Notes under the pieces: model-generated | Databases searched by the model: none | The model's input: the letters and a program-made list of their open reading frames with translations, nothing else | Told to the model about the DNA's origin: nothing | Shown: positions 26,069 to 35,166 of the stretch, one piece after another | How positions within the stretch are numbered: the stretch's first letter is position 1 | How the letters are laid out: each line of letters opens with the position of its first letter | Made by a program: the position numbers and the translations under genes | Assembly: GCF_000621705.1 (NCBI RefSeq) | Contig: NZ_JHXO01000007.1 | Location: forward strand, 62,001 to 126,000 | Source of the DNA: Prolixibacter bellariivorans ATCC BAA-1284 | Lineage (GTDB): Bacteria > Bacteroidota > Bacteroidia > Bacteroidales > Prolixibacteraceae | DNA: 64,000 nucleotides | Direction of reading: 5' to 3'

Positions 26069-26286
26069 ACTATCGCTCATCATTGCTCAACAATAGAAAC
26101 CACAAAACTCTTCTAACAACAGAAACCTTTCCGCTCAACCTGAAACCTTTGAAACAATTAACAATGAATAATGTGTAGTGAGTAATTAAGAGGTCTAAGG
26201 TTCAATCTCATATCTCGCATCTCGTGTCTAACCTCTCGCATCTATCGTCTTGCGTCTTTCTTAACACTTAACACTTGAAACTGCCT

Positions 26287-27687
26287 TTATTTACCAATAC
26301 AAAAGTTCCTGAAAATATTCCCCAGCACCTCATCCGTGCTAATCTCACCGGTGATGAGGCCGAGGTGGTGCATGCATTCGCGGATATCTTGTGAAAGGAA
26401 ATCGCCGGTAATGCCGTTATGCAATCCCTCAATCGCACGGTTGATCGCCTCACGTGCTTGTGTGAGCGCTTCGAAGTGACGGGCGTTGGTCACAATCACA
26501 TCCTCTTCGTTGTTGAGTTTGGCCAGGTTGACTGTTTCCAGTAGCAGATTCTTCAGACTGTCGATATTGTGGCCCATCTTGGCGGAAATGAAGACCATAT
26601 CTTCGTTATCGGCCAGGGTAATATCCATCAGCATTTTCCGGACAACGTCCTCATCTACCTGATCGGCTTTGTTGCCCACGATGATCAGGTTCTGCTGGTT
26701 GATATGCTGGCGCACATCTTCCAGGTTCTGCAGGTATTTCTTCGGTTCCCGGGTTAGGTCGAGCAGCAGCAATACAATACTGGCCTGTTTAATCTTCTGG
26801 TACGTCCGCTCGATGCCCATGCTCTCGATTTTGTCGGCAGTGGTACGGATACCGGCCGTGTCGATGAACCGGAAACTGACACCCCGGATGTTGATGACGT
26901 CCTCGATAACGTCGCGGGTGGTGCCTGCAATCTCTGAAACAATAGCGCGTTCGTCGTTGAGCAACGCATTCAACAGGGTCGATTTACCAACATTGGTTTC
27001 GCCGGCGATGGTCACCGGAATACCGTTCTTGATCACATTTCCCAGCTTGAATGAATCGGCCAGTTTGCCAATCATCTCTTCGATGCGGGTAGCCAGATCG
27101 AGCAGTTGGGTACGGTCGGCAAACTCCACATCTTCCTCGCTGAAATCAAGTTCCAGCTCAATGAGTGACACAAAGCTGAGCAATTCTCCGCGTAGCTTAA
27201 TCAACTCCTGCGAGAAACCACCGCGCATCTGATTCAGGGCCAGTTTGTGTGAAGCGGCCGAAGTGGAAGCAATCAGGTCGGCCACCGCTTCGGCCTGCGA
27301 GAGGTCCATCTTTCCGTTCAGGAATGCCCGTTGGGTAAACTCACCCGGACCGGCCATGCGGGCTCCTTTCGAAAGCAACAGCTCCAGGATGGCCTGTTGG
27401 ATGTATTGCGAGCCGTGGCAGGAAATTTCCACCACATCTTCTCCAGTAAAGGAATGGGGAGCGCGGAACAAACTCACCACCACCTCGTCGATAATCTTCT
27501 CACCGCTGCGAATGGTACCGAAATGGAGGGTATTGGCAGACTGCTCAGCCAGTTTCTTTTCCTGGTTGGGTGATGTAAAAACTTTCTCGGTGATGGCAAT
27601 GGCCTTTTGTCCTGAAAGGCGGATTACCGCGATGCCACCCACGCCCGGTGGGGTGGAAATGGCGCATATGGTTGATTGATCGATCAT
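26287..27687 (-). CDS. mnmE: tRNA uridine-5-carboxymethylaminomethyl(34) synthesis GTPase MnmE
   Basis: 466 residues, the normal size. With MnmG it modifies the wobble uridine of several tRNAs, using GTP and a folate carrier. The N-terminal folate-binding part starts STICAISTPPGVGGIAVIRL. The G domain has G1 GETNVGKST (~225-233), the EIAGTTRD G2 region, DTAG (G3) and NKAD (G4). The C-terminus ends CIGK, the conserved catalytic-cysteine motif. It stands alone on the minus strand between noncoding regions. Confidence 0.98.
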   Translation of the reverse strand: MIDQSTICAISTPPGVGGIAVIRLSGQKAIAITEKVFTSPNQEKKLAEQSANTLHFGTIRSGEKIIDEVVVSLFRAPHSFTGEDVVEISCHGSQYIQQAILELLLSKGARMAGPGEFTQRAFLNGKMDLSQAEAVADLIASTSAASHKLALNQMRGGFSQELIKLRGELLSFVSLIELELDFSEEDVEFADRTQLLDLATRIEEMIGKLADSFKLGNVIKNGIPVTIAGETNVGKSTLLNALLNDERAIVSEIAGTTRDVIEDVINIRGVSFRFIDTAGIRTTADKIESMGIERTYQKIKQASIVLLLLDLTREPKKYLQNLEDVRQHINQQNLIIVGNKADQVDEDVVRKMLMDITLADNEDMVFISAKMGHNIDSLKNLLLETVNLAKLNNEEDVIVTNARHFEALTQAREAINRAIEGLHNGITGDFLSQDIRECMHHLGLITGEISTDEVLGNIFRNFCIGK

Positions 27688-28342
27688 CTTTCTGGTCTCC
27701 TTTTTAAGGGGAACAAAGATACAAATTCTGAAGACAACAGACGATAGACATGAGAGACAAAAGGCGTTTCGGGTTAAGCTGCGCGGTCACAAGTTTCAAG
27801 TTAGGCTCCGCCGTTTCTGTTGTTCCTGTAGTTCCTGTTGTTCTGCTTCGATGTATGTGTCATCTTTGTGTTCGTGGTGTTAAAGCCTAGCGTCCTTTGT
27901 GTTAAAAAAATAAACCACGATGAACACAAAGAAAGCACAATGTCCACAAAGGCATTATCTGAAAAGAGGGGTAGCTAAACCATTCAAAATGGATGCCGGC
28001 CAGGTAGGACCACGATACATCGTGGCCGAGCTTTAATCAGGTTACAGAACAGTTTGGCATTTCATGTCAATGCCGGTTTGGGCGGCGCAGGAACATCCGT
28101 ATTCCAATCATGCTTGAAACGTGTACCTCTTTTCCTTGCGGGGCATTGAATTACCCAAGCCTGTCCCGACGAATTTCGAGGGGCATTGCCATTGGGCTGA
28201 ATTGAACCGGCCCTTCAGGCCTGCTTGTTTGCAAACTCGAAGTGAAATTGACTTCGTCGAACTTCGTTTCGCGTAATTAGTAAAAATTCGTGTAATTCGT
28301 ATTCCCAATATTACCGGACCGTCCTTTGCAAACAACCACACT
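27688..28342. other. 655-bp noncoding region
   Basis: No gene is supported. It contains AAACCACGATGAACACAAAG-like text near 27910 and, nearer 28100-28320, sequence resembling dispersed noncoding repeats. No operator or promoter stands out. Confidence 0.45.
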
Positions 28343-29419
28343 CTACCTCAAGAAGTATATCTTCTTCAGCCGGAAGGCGACATTCACCAATGCTATCATC
28401 ACCGGCACTTCCACCAGCGGACCAATCACCGCCGCAAAGGCTTCGCCGGAGTTCATGCCGAAAATGGCAATGGCTACCGCGATAGCCAGCTCAAAGTTGT
28501 TACTGGCTGCCGTAAACGACAGGGTAGTGGCTTGTGCATAATTGGCGCCAATCTTTTTGCTCATGAAGAAAGAGAGGAAGAACATCACGATGAAATAGAT
28601 GAGCAACGGTATGGCTATCAGCACTACATCCATCGGTATCCGGATGATGTATTCTCCCTTCAGCGAGAACATCACGATGATGGTAAACAGCAAGGCGATG
28701 AGCGTTATCGGACTGATTTTGGGAATGAATTTCCGTTGGTACCAATCCTTTCCTTTGGCCCGAATAAGCAGGAAGCGCGAAAGGAATCCGGCAACAAACG
28801 GAATCCCCAGGTAGATGAATACGCTTTCGGCAATTTGCCCGATGGTGATGTTGTCGACAGCGTGACTGGTCGGTATCCCGAACCATCCCGGTAGGATAGC
28901 AATGAAAAACCAGGCATACACCGAGAAGAACAGTACCTGGAAGATGGAGTTGAACGCTACCAGTCCGGCTGCATACTCGGTATCGCCTTTGGCCAGTTCG
29001 TTCCACACGATCACCATGGCGATGCAACGTGCCAGACCAATCATGATGATCCCGTACATGTAGGGCAGGTTGGCGTTATTTTCGCCCGGAAAGAGTTTGA
29101 AAAACAGGATGCCAAGCAGGAACATCACCACCGGACCGATGATCCAGTTTTGCACCAGCGACAGGCCCAGCACTTTGTAGTTCCGGAACACATCGCCCAG
29201 TTCTTCGTATTTCACCTTGGCCAGCGGCGGATACATCATCAGGATGAGCCCAATGGCGATGGGTAAGTTAGTAGTGCTGTCAGGCGACGATTTTAGGGAA
29301 TTCCAAAAGGTCGCAACGCCCGGGAAAAAGTACCCGGAAAGGACACCAATGGCCATAGCCAGGAAAATCCACAGTGTGAGGTAACGATCCAGAAATTTCA
29401 GACGGGGTTTCGAAGGCAT
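28343..29419 (-). CDS. acr3: ACR3 family arsenite efflux transporter
   Basis: 358 residues with about ten membrane helices. Family landmarks: [20 protein letters not shown] at the start and [20 protein letters not shown] with the conserved Cys in the fourth helix, needed for arsenite export. A further conserved segment is [20 protein letters not shown]. It pumps As(III) out of the cytoplasm using the proton gradient. It is the last gene of arsR-arsC-arsM-acr3, 12 bp after arsM. Confidence 0.96.
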   Translation of the reverse strand: MPSKPRLKFLDRYLTLWIFLAMAIGVLSGYFFPGVATFWNSLKSSPDSTTNLPIAIGLILMMYPPLAKVKYEELGDVFRNYKVLGLSLVQNWIIGPVVMFLLGILFFKLFPGENNANLPYMYGIIMIGLARCIAMVIVWNELAKGDTEYAAGLVAFNSIFQVLFFSVYAWFFIAILPGWFGIPTSHAVDNITIGQIAESVFIYLGIPFVAGFLSRFLLIRAKGKDWYQRKFIPKISPITLIALLFTIIVMFSLKGEYIIRIPMDVVLIAIPLLIYFIVMFFLSFFMSKKIGANYAQATTLSFTAASNNFELAIAVAIAIFGMNSGEAFAAVIGPLVEVPVMIALVNVAFRLKKIYFLR

Positions 29420-29431
29420 AGTTATCGTTTT

Positions 29432-30241
29432 TTATTTATTAGCGGTAACGGTAATGCTGAAAATGCCGGTTCCGGAAGTCTTGTACTCCATCATCTCCCG
29501 CGCCGACAGGTAATTGCTCAGGATATCATCAGGGATGGTGATGGCTTTGTTCTTTTCTACCTTGATATCGGAAAAGCCTTTCTCTTCGATAATGGAAAGA
29601 TATTGCTTACGCTGGATAGCGCCCGATACACATCCTGCATACAATTCAGCTTCCTTGATTAAGCCTTCCGGCAGATCACCGTCCAGCACCACGTCGGAGA
29701 TACAAAAGTGTCCTCCGGGTTTCAGTACCCTGAAAATACCGCTAAAAGCTTTTTCCTTATCGGGAACCAGGTTCAGTACGCAATTGCTGATGACCACGTC
29801 GAAGGTATTTTCCGGCAACGGCATCTCTTCGATGTCGCCTTTCACAAATTCGACATTGGTGAAGCCGGTTTTCTCCAGGTTTTTCCGGGCTTTTTCGAGC
29901 ATGGCATCGGTAAAATCGAGGCCGGTTACTTTCCCGGTTTCGCCGGTGATGGCGCGGGCAACGAAGCAGTCGTTTCCGGCACCGCTTCCCAAATCGAGTA
30001 CATGGTCACCTTCGCTGATACGGGCGAACTCGGTGGGCAAACCGCAACCTAGCCCCAGGTCGGCATCGGCATTGTAACCTTTCAGCATGGTGTAATCGTC
30101 GCTGAAAATGGTGTAGGTGGAATCACCGCAGCAACTGGTCCCACCGCAGCAGGATGACTGGTTTGTTTCCTTACTTTGTGAGGCTATCTCTCCGTATTTT
30201 TCCTGCACGAGCAGTTTCAGATCTTCGGGTTTTACTTGCAT
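29432..30241 (-). CDS. arsM: Arsenite S-adenosylmethionine methyltransferase ArsM
   Basis: 269 residues. It methylates As(III) with SAM to volatile or less retained methylarsenicals. The SAM fold is clear: VLDLGSGAGNDCF (motif I) and VVISNCVLNLVPDK. Arsenic-binding cysteines are likely in the CCGGTSCC N-terminal motif (~30-38), LGCGLP, SNCVLN and AGCVSGA. The order fits the ArsM family found in anaerobes. It is translated 6 bp after arsC. Confidence 0.95.
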   Translation of the reverse strand: MQVKPEDLKLLVQEKYGEIASQSKETNQSSCCGGTSCCGDSTYTIFSDDYTMLKGYNADADLGLGCGLPTEFARISEGDHVLDLGSGAGNDCFVARAITGETGKVTGLDFTDAMLEKARKNLEKTGFTNVEFVKGDIEEMPLPENTFDVVISNCVLNLVPDKEKAFSGIFRVLKPGGHFCISDVVLDGDLPEGLIKEAELYAGCVSGAIQRKQYLSIIEEKGFSDIKVEKNKAITIPDDILSNYLSAREMMEYKTSGTGIFSITVTANK

Positions 30242-30247
30242 GGCAGA

Positions 30248-30673
30248 TTATATTTGAGGTTTGATATCTTCGGTATAGAGCTTGTAAAAAGCCGCTTTAA
30301 TCTCATCACGTACGCGGATGAATTCACTCCAGATGAATTCGTCCGTTCCGGTAGCATGTGAGGGGTCGTCGAAACCGATGTGCAGCCGGTGTTTTACTTT
30401 TCCCGTGAAGGTCGGGCAAGCCTCGTTTGCGCCACCGCAAACGGTAATCACATAGTTCCATTCGTCGTTCAGGTATTTGTCTACCGGGTCGGAAGTGTGG
30501 TGACTGATGTCGATGCCGATTTCCTTCATGGCGGCCACTGCTTTTTCATTCAGTTTGCCTGAAGCTTCGGTTCCGGCCGATTGTACGTTAATGCGTTTAT
30601 CGAATGATTGCAGAAAACCGTGGGCCATTTGACTGCGGCACGAGTTTCCGGTGCATAAAATAAGTACGTTCAT
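30248..30673 (-). CDS. arsC: Thioredoxin-coupled arsenate reductase ArsC
   Basis: 141 residues, low-molecular-weight phosphatase fold. The P-loop CTGNSCRS sits at 7-14 with the catalytic Cys7. The relay cysteines lie in VITVCGGANEACPTF (about residues 78 and 85), as in the thioredoxin-dependent class. A DPSHATGTDEF loop completes the site. It converts arsenate to arsenite for Acr3 and ArsM. It is 42 bp after arsR. Confidence 0.95.
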   Translation of the reverse strand: MNVLILCTGNSCRSQMAHGFLQSFDKRINVQSAGTEASGKLNEKAVAAMKEIGIDISHHTSDPVDKYLNDEWNYVITVCGGANEACPTFTGKVKHRLHIGFDDPSHATGTDEFIWSEFIRVRDEIKAAFYKLYTEDIKPQI

Positions 30674-30714
30674 CTGTTTTTGGAGGATTTAAATGGATGA
30701 ATGATTTATATGGG

Positions 30715-31047
30715 TTATTCGCAACAATAATTGTCTATGTGTAAATCATCGATAAAGCCGCCTAATTCTTCGCGAAGGCGTTTCACATTGTCCATATCGA
30801 GACAGTATTTGGTTTTAACCCCCTCGATGTGACCGGTTACGAGGCCTGCCGCTTTTAGCTCTTTCAAATGCTGGTTAACGGTGGTTCTTCCCAACGGTAG
30901 TTCATCGGAAATATCGCCGGTGATGCACGATTGTGTCGCAGCCAGGAACTGCAGTATCTGCAACCGGGCCGGATGAGCCAGCGCTTTGAAAAGCGCCGCC
31001 TTTTCGATGAGCTCCTGCTCGAATAGTTCGGTTTTACTTTGTACCAT
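30715..31047 (-). CDS. arsR: ArsR family metalloid-responsive repressor
   Basis: 110 residues from the ATG at 31047; a TTG seven codons upstream is in frame but overlaps the operator. Winged helix: ALFKALAHPARLQILQFL, GRTTVNQHLKELKAAGLV. Metal-ligand candidates are the C-terminal NYCCE pair and Cys in TQSCITG and KYCLD. It probably represses its own operon by binding the two palindromes upstream and lets go when As(III) binds. Confidence 0.93.
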   Translation of the reverse strand: MVQSKTELFEQELIEKAALFKALAHPARLQILQFLAATQSCITGDISDELPLGRTTVNQHLKELKAAGLVTGHIEGVKTKYCLDMDNVKRLREELGGFIDDLHIDNYCCE

Positions 31048-31060
31048 GATGGCTTTCTTA

Positions 31061-31078
31061 TGACGCAAATATACGTCA
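31061..31078 (-). promoter_or_regulatory. ArsR operator 1 with overlapping -7 element
   Basis: TGACGCAAATATACGTCA is an imperfect palindrome. On the minus strand it includes TATATTTG, a good Bacteroidota -7 box (TAnnTTTG), so repressor binding would block the promoter. It sits 14 bp upstream of the arsR ATG. Confidence 0.75.
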
Positions 31079-31088
31079 AATATTCAAG

Positions 31089-31106
31089 TGACGTAATTAT
31101 ACGTCA
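31089..31106 (-). promoter_or_regulatory. ArsR operator 2
   Basis: TGACGTAATTATACGTCA, a near-perfect palindrome with the same TGACG/CGTCA arms as operator 1 and 28 bp further upstream. Confidence 0.75.
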
Positions 31107-31410
31107 AAAAAATGCAGATTTTTTCATCTACTAAGAAACAATTGGTGGGTTGGCTAGAAATAGCACTACAAGCTATCCGTCGAATTGTATCCTTCATGTG
31201 TTGCAAGATATCAATCGTAAAAGGACCTCAGGCTTAAATCTCTTCCGGCAGCCACAGCCACATTGTGCAATATGGCTATGAAATGGTTATAAGGATAGAA
31301 TCCTTTCTCGGGATGACATCCTTGAATCACAATCAAGATGAATTGCCCATGGCTTCAGCCGTGGGAGCGCAGAAATACCAGCATTCCTGGCGGTCGCGAG
31401 ATAGTCGTAA

Positions 31411-31440
31411 TAGAAATGGTATGCGGGTTTCGACCGCAAA
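31411..31440 (+). repeat. Dispersed intergenic repeat, copy 3 (diverged)
   Basis: TAGAAATGGTATGC...TTTCGACCGCAAA matches the ends of the copies at 25629 and 26033. A REP-like, non-coding element. Confidence 0.5.
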
Positions 31441-31642
31441 ATGATGGTGGTTTATAGAATGAAAATGATTGGGCTAAAGCCCATGACCTGCCTGTTGCTC
31501 ATACCCCCGGGCTGAAGCCACGGGGCAATTGAATGCTGTCCTGGAAGTGTAACGTGGAGAACCGAAATCGCGAAGCGTAACCTGAAACTCTTCAACGGCA
31601 AAAACGACGAAATCTATGACGTAAAAGGAGGGAAGTTCAGGT

Positions 31643-31695
31643 AAAAAGAAACCCGGTATTTGTCGGGGGTGTATTCCCTCACAAGATACCGGGTT
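31643..31695 (-). terminator. Terminator downstream of the FmdE gene
   Basis: AACCCGGTAT (31650-31659) and ATACCGGGTT (31686-31695) form a perfect 10-bp stem with a 26-nt loop; on the minus strand it is followed by TTTCTTTTTACC. Confidence 0.7.
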
Positions 31696-31732
31696 GGCAA
31701 GTATGACAGAAAATTATGAAAAGCAGTAATCT

Positions 31733-32335
31733 TTATTTGGCTGCACAGTCAATGCAAACCTTCTTATCGCCTTTTATGCGGCCATATTCCATGACGGTCA
31801 TCTCCCCGCACTCCTCACAAACAAAGCTGTTGAAGCTATGGGGATGCTGCTTCAAATCGTAATCGAAAACCTCCGACACGATGAGGATTTGATCGGCCGG
31901 GGCATTCATTACCTTCTTCACGAGTGGTTCAATGGTCTCTTCCGGAACTTTGCTGGCCGGAATGCCTTTTTCACGGTAGTCTTTGAAGAAGGAGGTCTGT
32001 TTGTTGGCCAGCATCGCTTCAGCGCGTGGAGTAACCCGGACTGCTTTGCCGGTGGCCTTGTCGACAACAATAACAGCCCATTTACCTTTGTGTGTTTTTT
32101 TTATGTTTCCCTTGCCGAAAGTGGTTCCCATAATCACCTGCAAACCATCGGCAAAACAGGTCGCACAGTGGTCATCGCCCAGGTCGACAAAAGCGATGAG
32201 TTGTCCGTCATTGGCGCGTTCAACGCCCAGTGCATTCATGGCAGCTGCACCAACGCGCAGTCCCATCGGCATGGCCGGACATTTGTGTCCGTGAAATTTT
32301 TGCCCGAATTCGAGCCATTCTTGTGGATTGATCAT
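31733..32335 (-). CDS. FmdE family protein with C-terminal zinc ribbon
   Basis: 200 residues from the ATG at 32335; a TTG eight codons earlier is unlikely. The FmdE domain is marked by FGQKFHGHKCPAMPMGLRVG and the later DDHCATCFADGLQ, whose Cys/His residues likely bind metal. The C-terminal CEEC...CIDC pair is a small zinc ribbon. FmdE was named from formylmethanofuran dehydrogenase operons, but this organism shows no such genes here. In bacteria the family is linked to molybdenum or metal-related roles that remain unclear. The gene ends a probable operon with a TSUP exporter and a porin. Confidence 0.85.
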   Translation of the reverse strand: MINPQEWLEFGQKFHGHKCPAMPMGLRVGAAAMNALGVERANDGQLIAFVDLGDDHCATCFADGLQVIMGTTFGKGNIKKTHKGKWAVIVVDKATGKAVRVTPRAEAMLANKQTSFFKDYREKGIPASKVPEETIEPLVKKVMNAPADQILIVSEVFDYDLKQHPHSFNSFVCEECGEMTVMEYGRIKGDKKVCIDCAAK

Positions 32336-32452
32336 GATGTTGAATTTTAAGTTTGACAATTTTATGATCCGTTGTGTAAAGTTCAGAAATGTGAAGATTT
32401 CTCCGCTTTCTGGTAATTTCCAACAACGGTTGTTCTAATGTTTAATTTCTTC

Positions 32453-33442
32453 CTACCGGAAGAATATCTGCAACTGGATATTGGCCGAATAAACCGGATT
32501 TTGGTCCAGGTCGCTGCATCTAAAGTCGGCCATCAGTTTTGTTTTTTCGGTCATGAGATAGTTGAATCCCAGTCCGTACCAGGAATGATTCGCTGTTGCG
32601 GGATTCAAGTCGGTGTATTTGTCGGTAAACGCTGTTAGTTGGTAATGTGAATTGAAATCGTACCAACCCAGCAGGTAGTAACCATCTGCTTTTTCACTGT
32701 TCAATAGTGCCTGAATATATTCGGCCTGCAGATGGAAATGGCCAGAGTGAAGCAGGGCTTCCGTACCCCAGCGGAAATCATCTCCTGAAATGAGTGAGCC
32801 GGCGGCATAAATTGTCGGCAGACTCATTTGCGTAATGTTCCGGTAGGCAACAGAACCTCCCAATGTCAAATCCGATTTGTCCGCGAAGCTGAATTTCCGG
32901 TTTAACTGTGAAGTCACCAGCAGGGAATTGTTGTTATGCGCGGGTTTGTCTGTGTTTCCGTTGAACAACCCAATACTGGCATGCCACGGTTGGCCGGGGT
33001 GGCTATATAGGTATTCAAGTCCAATCATTCTAGCTCCGTACTTCGGGTTCATATTCAGCGCATTGATGACGGTGGCCCGCTCCAAAACCGGAATCCGGTA
33101 ATCGGGCTGCATGCGTTGCATCATAAAATCAGGCACAAACCGCCCGAGCCGGAACAGCCCGTTTTCTTTTAGATGAATATCCGCCAGTGCGTCCTGAAAG
33201 GTGAAATTTTGATCTTTGAACGAGCGGTAAACCACCTGCAGCTTGTAACTGATGAAATCGAGCCTCGGTACATCGCCTTTGAGCCACAGTTTGGCCCGTC
33301 GAACCATGAATTCCGACGTGGTATTCAGATTGCTCGAAAACCGGGTTTGGATGTAGCCGTTTAGTTGCGGACCCTTATTTTCCTGCGCCTGAACGGATGC
33401 AGCAAAGAATAGGAGCAGCGCTAATAATTTCAATCTTTTCAT
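32453..33442 (-). CDS. Outer-membrane porin, phosphate-selective porin O/P-like
   Basis: 329 residues from the ATG at 33442, chosen because it starts a good signal peptide (MKRLKLLALLLFFAASVQAQ). The mature part is beta-barrel-like: alternating strands, GYIQTRFSSN, RRAKLWLKGDV, FRLGRFVPDF and the terminal strand ending QLQIFFR with a late aromatic. It resembles the OprO/P branch. It lies 13 bp after the TSUP exporter gene, suggesting a route across both membranes for the same anion. Confidence 0.85.
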   Translation of the reverse strand: MKRLKLLALLLFFAASVQAQENKGPQLNGYIQTRFSSNLNTTSEFMVRRAKLWLKGDVPRLDFISYKLQVVYRSFKDQNFTFQDALADIHLKENGLFRLGRFVPDFMMQRMQPDYRIPVLERATVINALNMNPKYGARMIGLEYLYSHPGQPWHASIGLFNGNTDKPAHNNNSLLVTSQLNRKFSFADKSDLTLGGSVAYRNITQMSLPTIYAAGSLISGDDFRWGTEALLHSGHFHLQAEYIQALLNSEKADGYYLLGWYDFNSHYQLTAFTDKYTDLNPATANHSWYGLGFNYLMTEKTKLMADFRCSDLDQNPVYSANIQLQIFFR

Positions 33443-33455
33443 GACACGATGCATA

Positions 33456-34208
33456 TTAATGGATGACGCCGTACACCATTTTGGCAGCAATGACCAGCAA
33501 GACGATGGCGTAAATCACCTTCACCTGTCTTGATTTGGCTTTTTGCGTCATGTACCGTCCTCCCAATTGTGAGCCGATAATAACGGCAATGACGACAATG
33601 ATAGTCAACGGCCAATTCATATGTCCCTGCGAAACGTGGCCCAGGTACCCTGATATGGAAGAGAAGGTAACTACAAAGGCTGTGGTGGCAGCCGCTTGTT
33701 TGGTCTTGTAGCCCATCATCATGAGGATTGGGGCAATGATGAATCCTCCGCCCAGTCCGAGCATTCCGCCTACGAAGCCGGCAAAACCACCAACGAAGAA
33801 CCCGATGATGCTTCGCTTTTTCATGGACATCATCTGGTCCGGTTCAGCCATCTTGGAGGCGTATATCATGCGAACTGCTGCCGCGACAACCATGATAGCA
33901 AACAAGATTTTCAGGGTTTGTACCGGTACTTTGTCGCTGGTCATGGCTCCGAGAGGTGAGGCTACTAAGGCTGTGACAGCCATGACGGCACCGCCTTTCC
34001 AGTCGACCATCTTTTTCCGTGCAAACGGAATAAGTACCAAACCAGTGTTTAAGCCATTCAAAAGTAAACCAAGCGGAATGGCAACGGAGATCATATCGAA
34101 ACCAGCCCAGTTCAGGACCGGTACATACACCATTCCTCCGCCAAGGCCCAGCATGGCAAAAATGAATGATGCAACCGCGATGATGAAAAAAACAATTCCG
34201 TATAACAT
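33456..34208 (-). CDS. TSUP family (TauE/SafE) sulfite/sulfonate exporter-like permease
   Basis: 250 residues and about eight membrane helices in two related halves. Each half has the family glycine motif: FAMLGLGGGMVYVPVL (near 17-32) and GGMLGLGGGFIIAPIL (near 145-160). TSUP proteins move sulfite, sulfonates, thiosulfate or related anions. It lies behind a tetR gene and its operator, so its expression is ligand-controlled. The exact substrate is unknown. Confidence 0.92.
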   Translation of the reverse strand: MLYGIVFFIIAVASFIFAMLGLGGGMVYVPVLNWAGFDMISVAIPLGLLLNGLNTGLVLIPFARKKMVDWKGGAVMAVTALVASPLGAMTSDKVPVQTLKILFAIMVVAAAVRMIYASKMAEPDQMMSMKKRSIIGFFVGGFAGFVGGMLGLGGGFIIAPILMMMGYKTKQAAATTAFVVTFSSISGYLGHVSQGHMNWPLTIIVVIAVIIGSQLGGRYMTQKAKSRQVKVIYAIVLLVIAAKMVYGVIH

Positions 34209-34223
34209 GATTCCAGACTTTAA

Positions 34224-34239
34224 GTAAGTGTTTACTTAC
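34224..34239 (-). promoter_or_regulatory. TetR operator before the exporter gene
   Basis: GTAAGTGTTTACTTAC: arms GTAAGT and ACTTAC with a 4-bp spacer. It lies 16 bp upstream of the exporter ATG and matches the palindrome upstream of tetR. Confidence 0.75.
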
Positions 34240-34257
34240 AATAAGAAGTAAAAAAAA

Positions 34258-34848
34258 TTACCGTTTCAATAATTTAAGCATAAGACTCAGCATCTTCTTG
34301 CAGAAATTGTCGACCTGTGACTCGCCACCGTTGAGAATGAGCTCAATGTTCAGTGATACCGGAATGCCCATGTAAAGCATAGCGAGATTTTCAACGGGTA
34401 TGGCTTCATCCCAGGTACCTTCGGCAATTCCGTCGAGGAAGATTTTACTAACCAATGATTTCTGGTTGTTGAAGATGTGACGAAGCGTTGATTTTAGTTG
34501 TTCGTCATTATTGTGTGATGCTTCCGAAAAGAGAAGCATGGTGATGCCTTTATTGTCAGTAAGATACTGAACGGTTGAGCAAATGAACTTTTGTAAGCGC
34601 TCTTCCGGTTCCAGCGAAGAGGTGGCAATTGTCCGCAACTGCCCGATAAAATCGGTCTGTACATCGTTGATTATCGACAGTATAATGTCTTGCTTGGTAG
34701 CGAAATGCCGGAAGATGGCACCTTCGCTCATGCCAATGCGTTTGGCCAGGTTGCGGGTAGACAGGTTCTTCAGGCCATCGGTATAAATGATGTCGAGTAC
34801 TGCCTGCTTGATTTGGCCTTGCCTTGTTTCGCTATTTTGCCGTTCCAT
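34258..34848 (-). CDS. TetR family transcriptional regulator
   Basis: 196 residues. N-terminal HTH: IKQAVLDIIYTDGLKNLS, TRNLAKRIGMSEGAIFRHFA, TKQDIILSII. The C-terminal ligand part is helical and not assignable to a known ligand. It is 50 bp upstream of the TSUP exporter on the same strand. GTAAGTnnnnACTTAC palindromes precede both tetR and the exporter gene, showing likely autoregulation and control of the exporter. Confidence 0.92.
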   Translation of the reverse strand: MERQNSETRQGQIKQAVLDIIYTDGLKNLSTRNLAKRIGMSEGAIFRHFATKQDIILSIINDVQTDFIGQLRTIATSSLEPEERLQKFICSTVQYLTDNKGITMLLFSEASHNNDEQLKSTLRHIFNNQKSLVSKIFLDGIAEGTWDEAIPVENLAMLYMGIPVSLNIELILNGGESQVDNFCKKMLSLMLKLLKR

Positions 34849-35166
34849 GACTTTGATGTAAGTAATTACTTACAAAGTTAATTCTTTTTTGAGAAATGCA
34901 AATGTTTAGCGAATTATTTTTTTAGGTGTTTGTTTTTTTCATGCTGAAAAGAAGAGGACCTGAAATGGCGAGTGGGAGAATGGGGAACTTCCGCAGATTG
35001 ACACAAATGAAATTCACCGATGAACACAAAATAGGCCAGCTCCATCGAAAGCCGAACCAATAGGAATAACAGGAACGACAGGAACAATGTCAGCTACAGC
35101 AATCTGACGCCTGAAAACGTTTTTTGTTTCTTGTCTGAAGTCTATTGTCTTAATTCTTCCGCTCTT
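34849..35166. other. 318-bp intergenic region
   Basis: The first 25 bp hold the TetR operator. The remainder is noncoding, with GATGAACACAAAAT- and AGGAACGACAGGAACAATG-like fragments of dispersed noncoding repeats. No gene is supported. Confidence 0.5.
34858..34873 (-). promoter_or_regulatory. TetR autoregulatory operator
   Basis: GTAAGTAATTACTTAC is a perfect 16-bp palindrome 9 bp upstream of the tetR ATG. Same arms as the site at 34224-34239. Confidence 0.8.

Larger units (their letters stand above)
25076..26286. other. 1.2-kb repeat-rich noncoding region
   Basis: No gene is supported. Contents: a hairpin CCCGGGGT...ACCCCGGG (25556-25591) with a related copy near 25876-25917, and two copies of a dispersed repeat (25629-25665, 26033-26068). 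The minus-strand 26168-26286 part lies downstream of mnmE and is low in complexity (CTCGCATCT-like repeats). Confidence 0.6.
31048..31732. other. 685-bp noncoding region (ars promoter and repeats)
   Basis: The left part is the ars operator/promoter. The rest holds a dispersed repeat (31411-31440), a GGGCTTTAG-type hairpin (ATGGCTTCAGCCGT near 31345-31360), CCCCGGGCTGAAGCCACGGG at about 31506-31525, and the terminator at 31643-31695. No gene. Confidence 0.55.

Noticed and set aside
28108-28341. 77-codon minus-strand frame downstream of acr3
   Set aside because: Noncoding repeat-like sequence; no domain and no start context.
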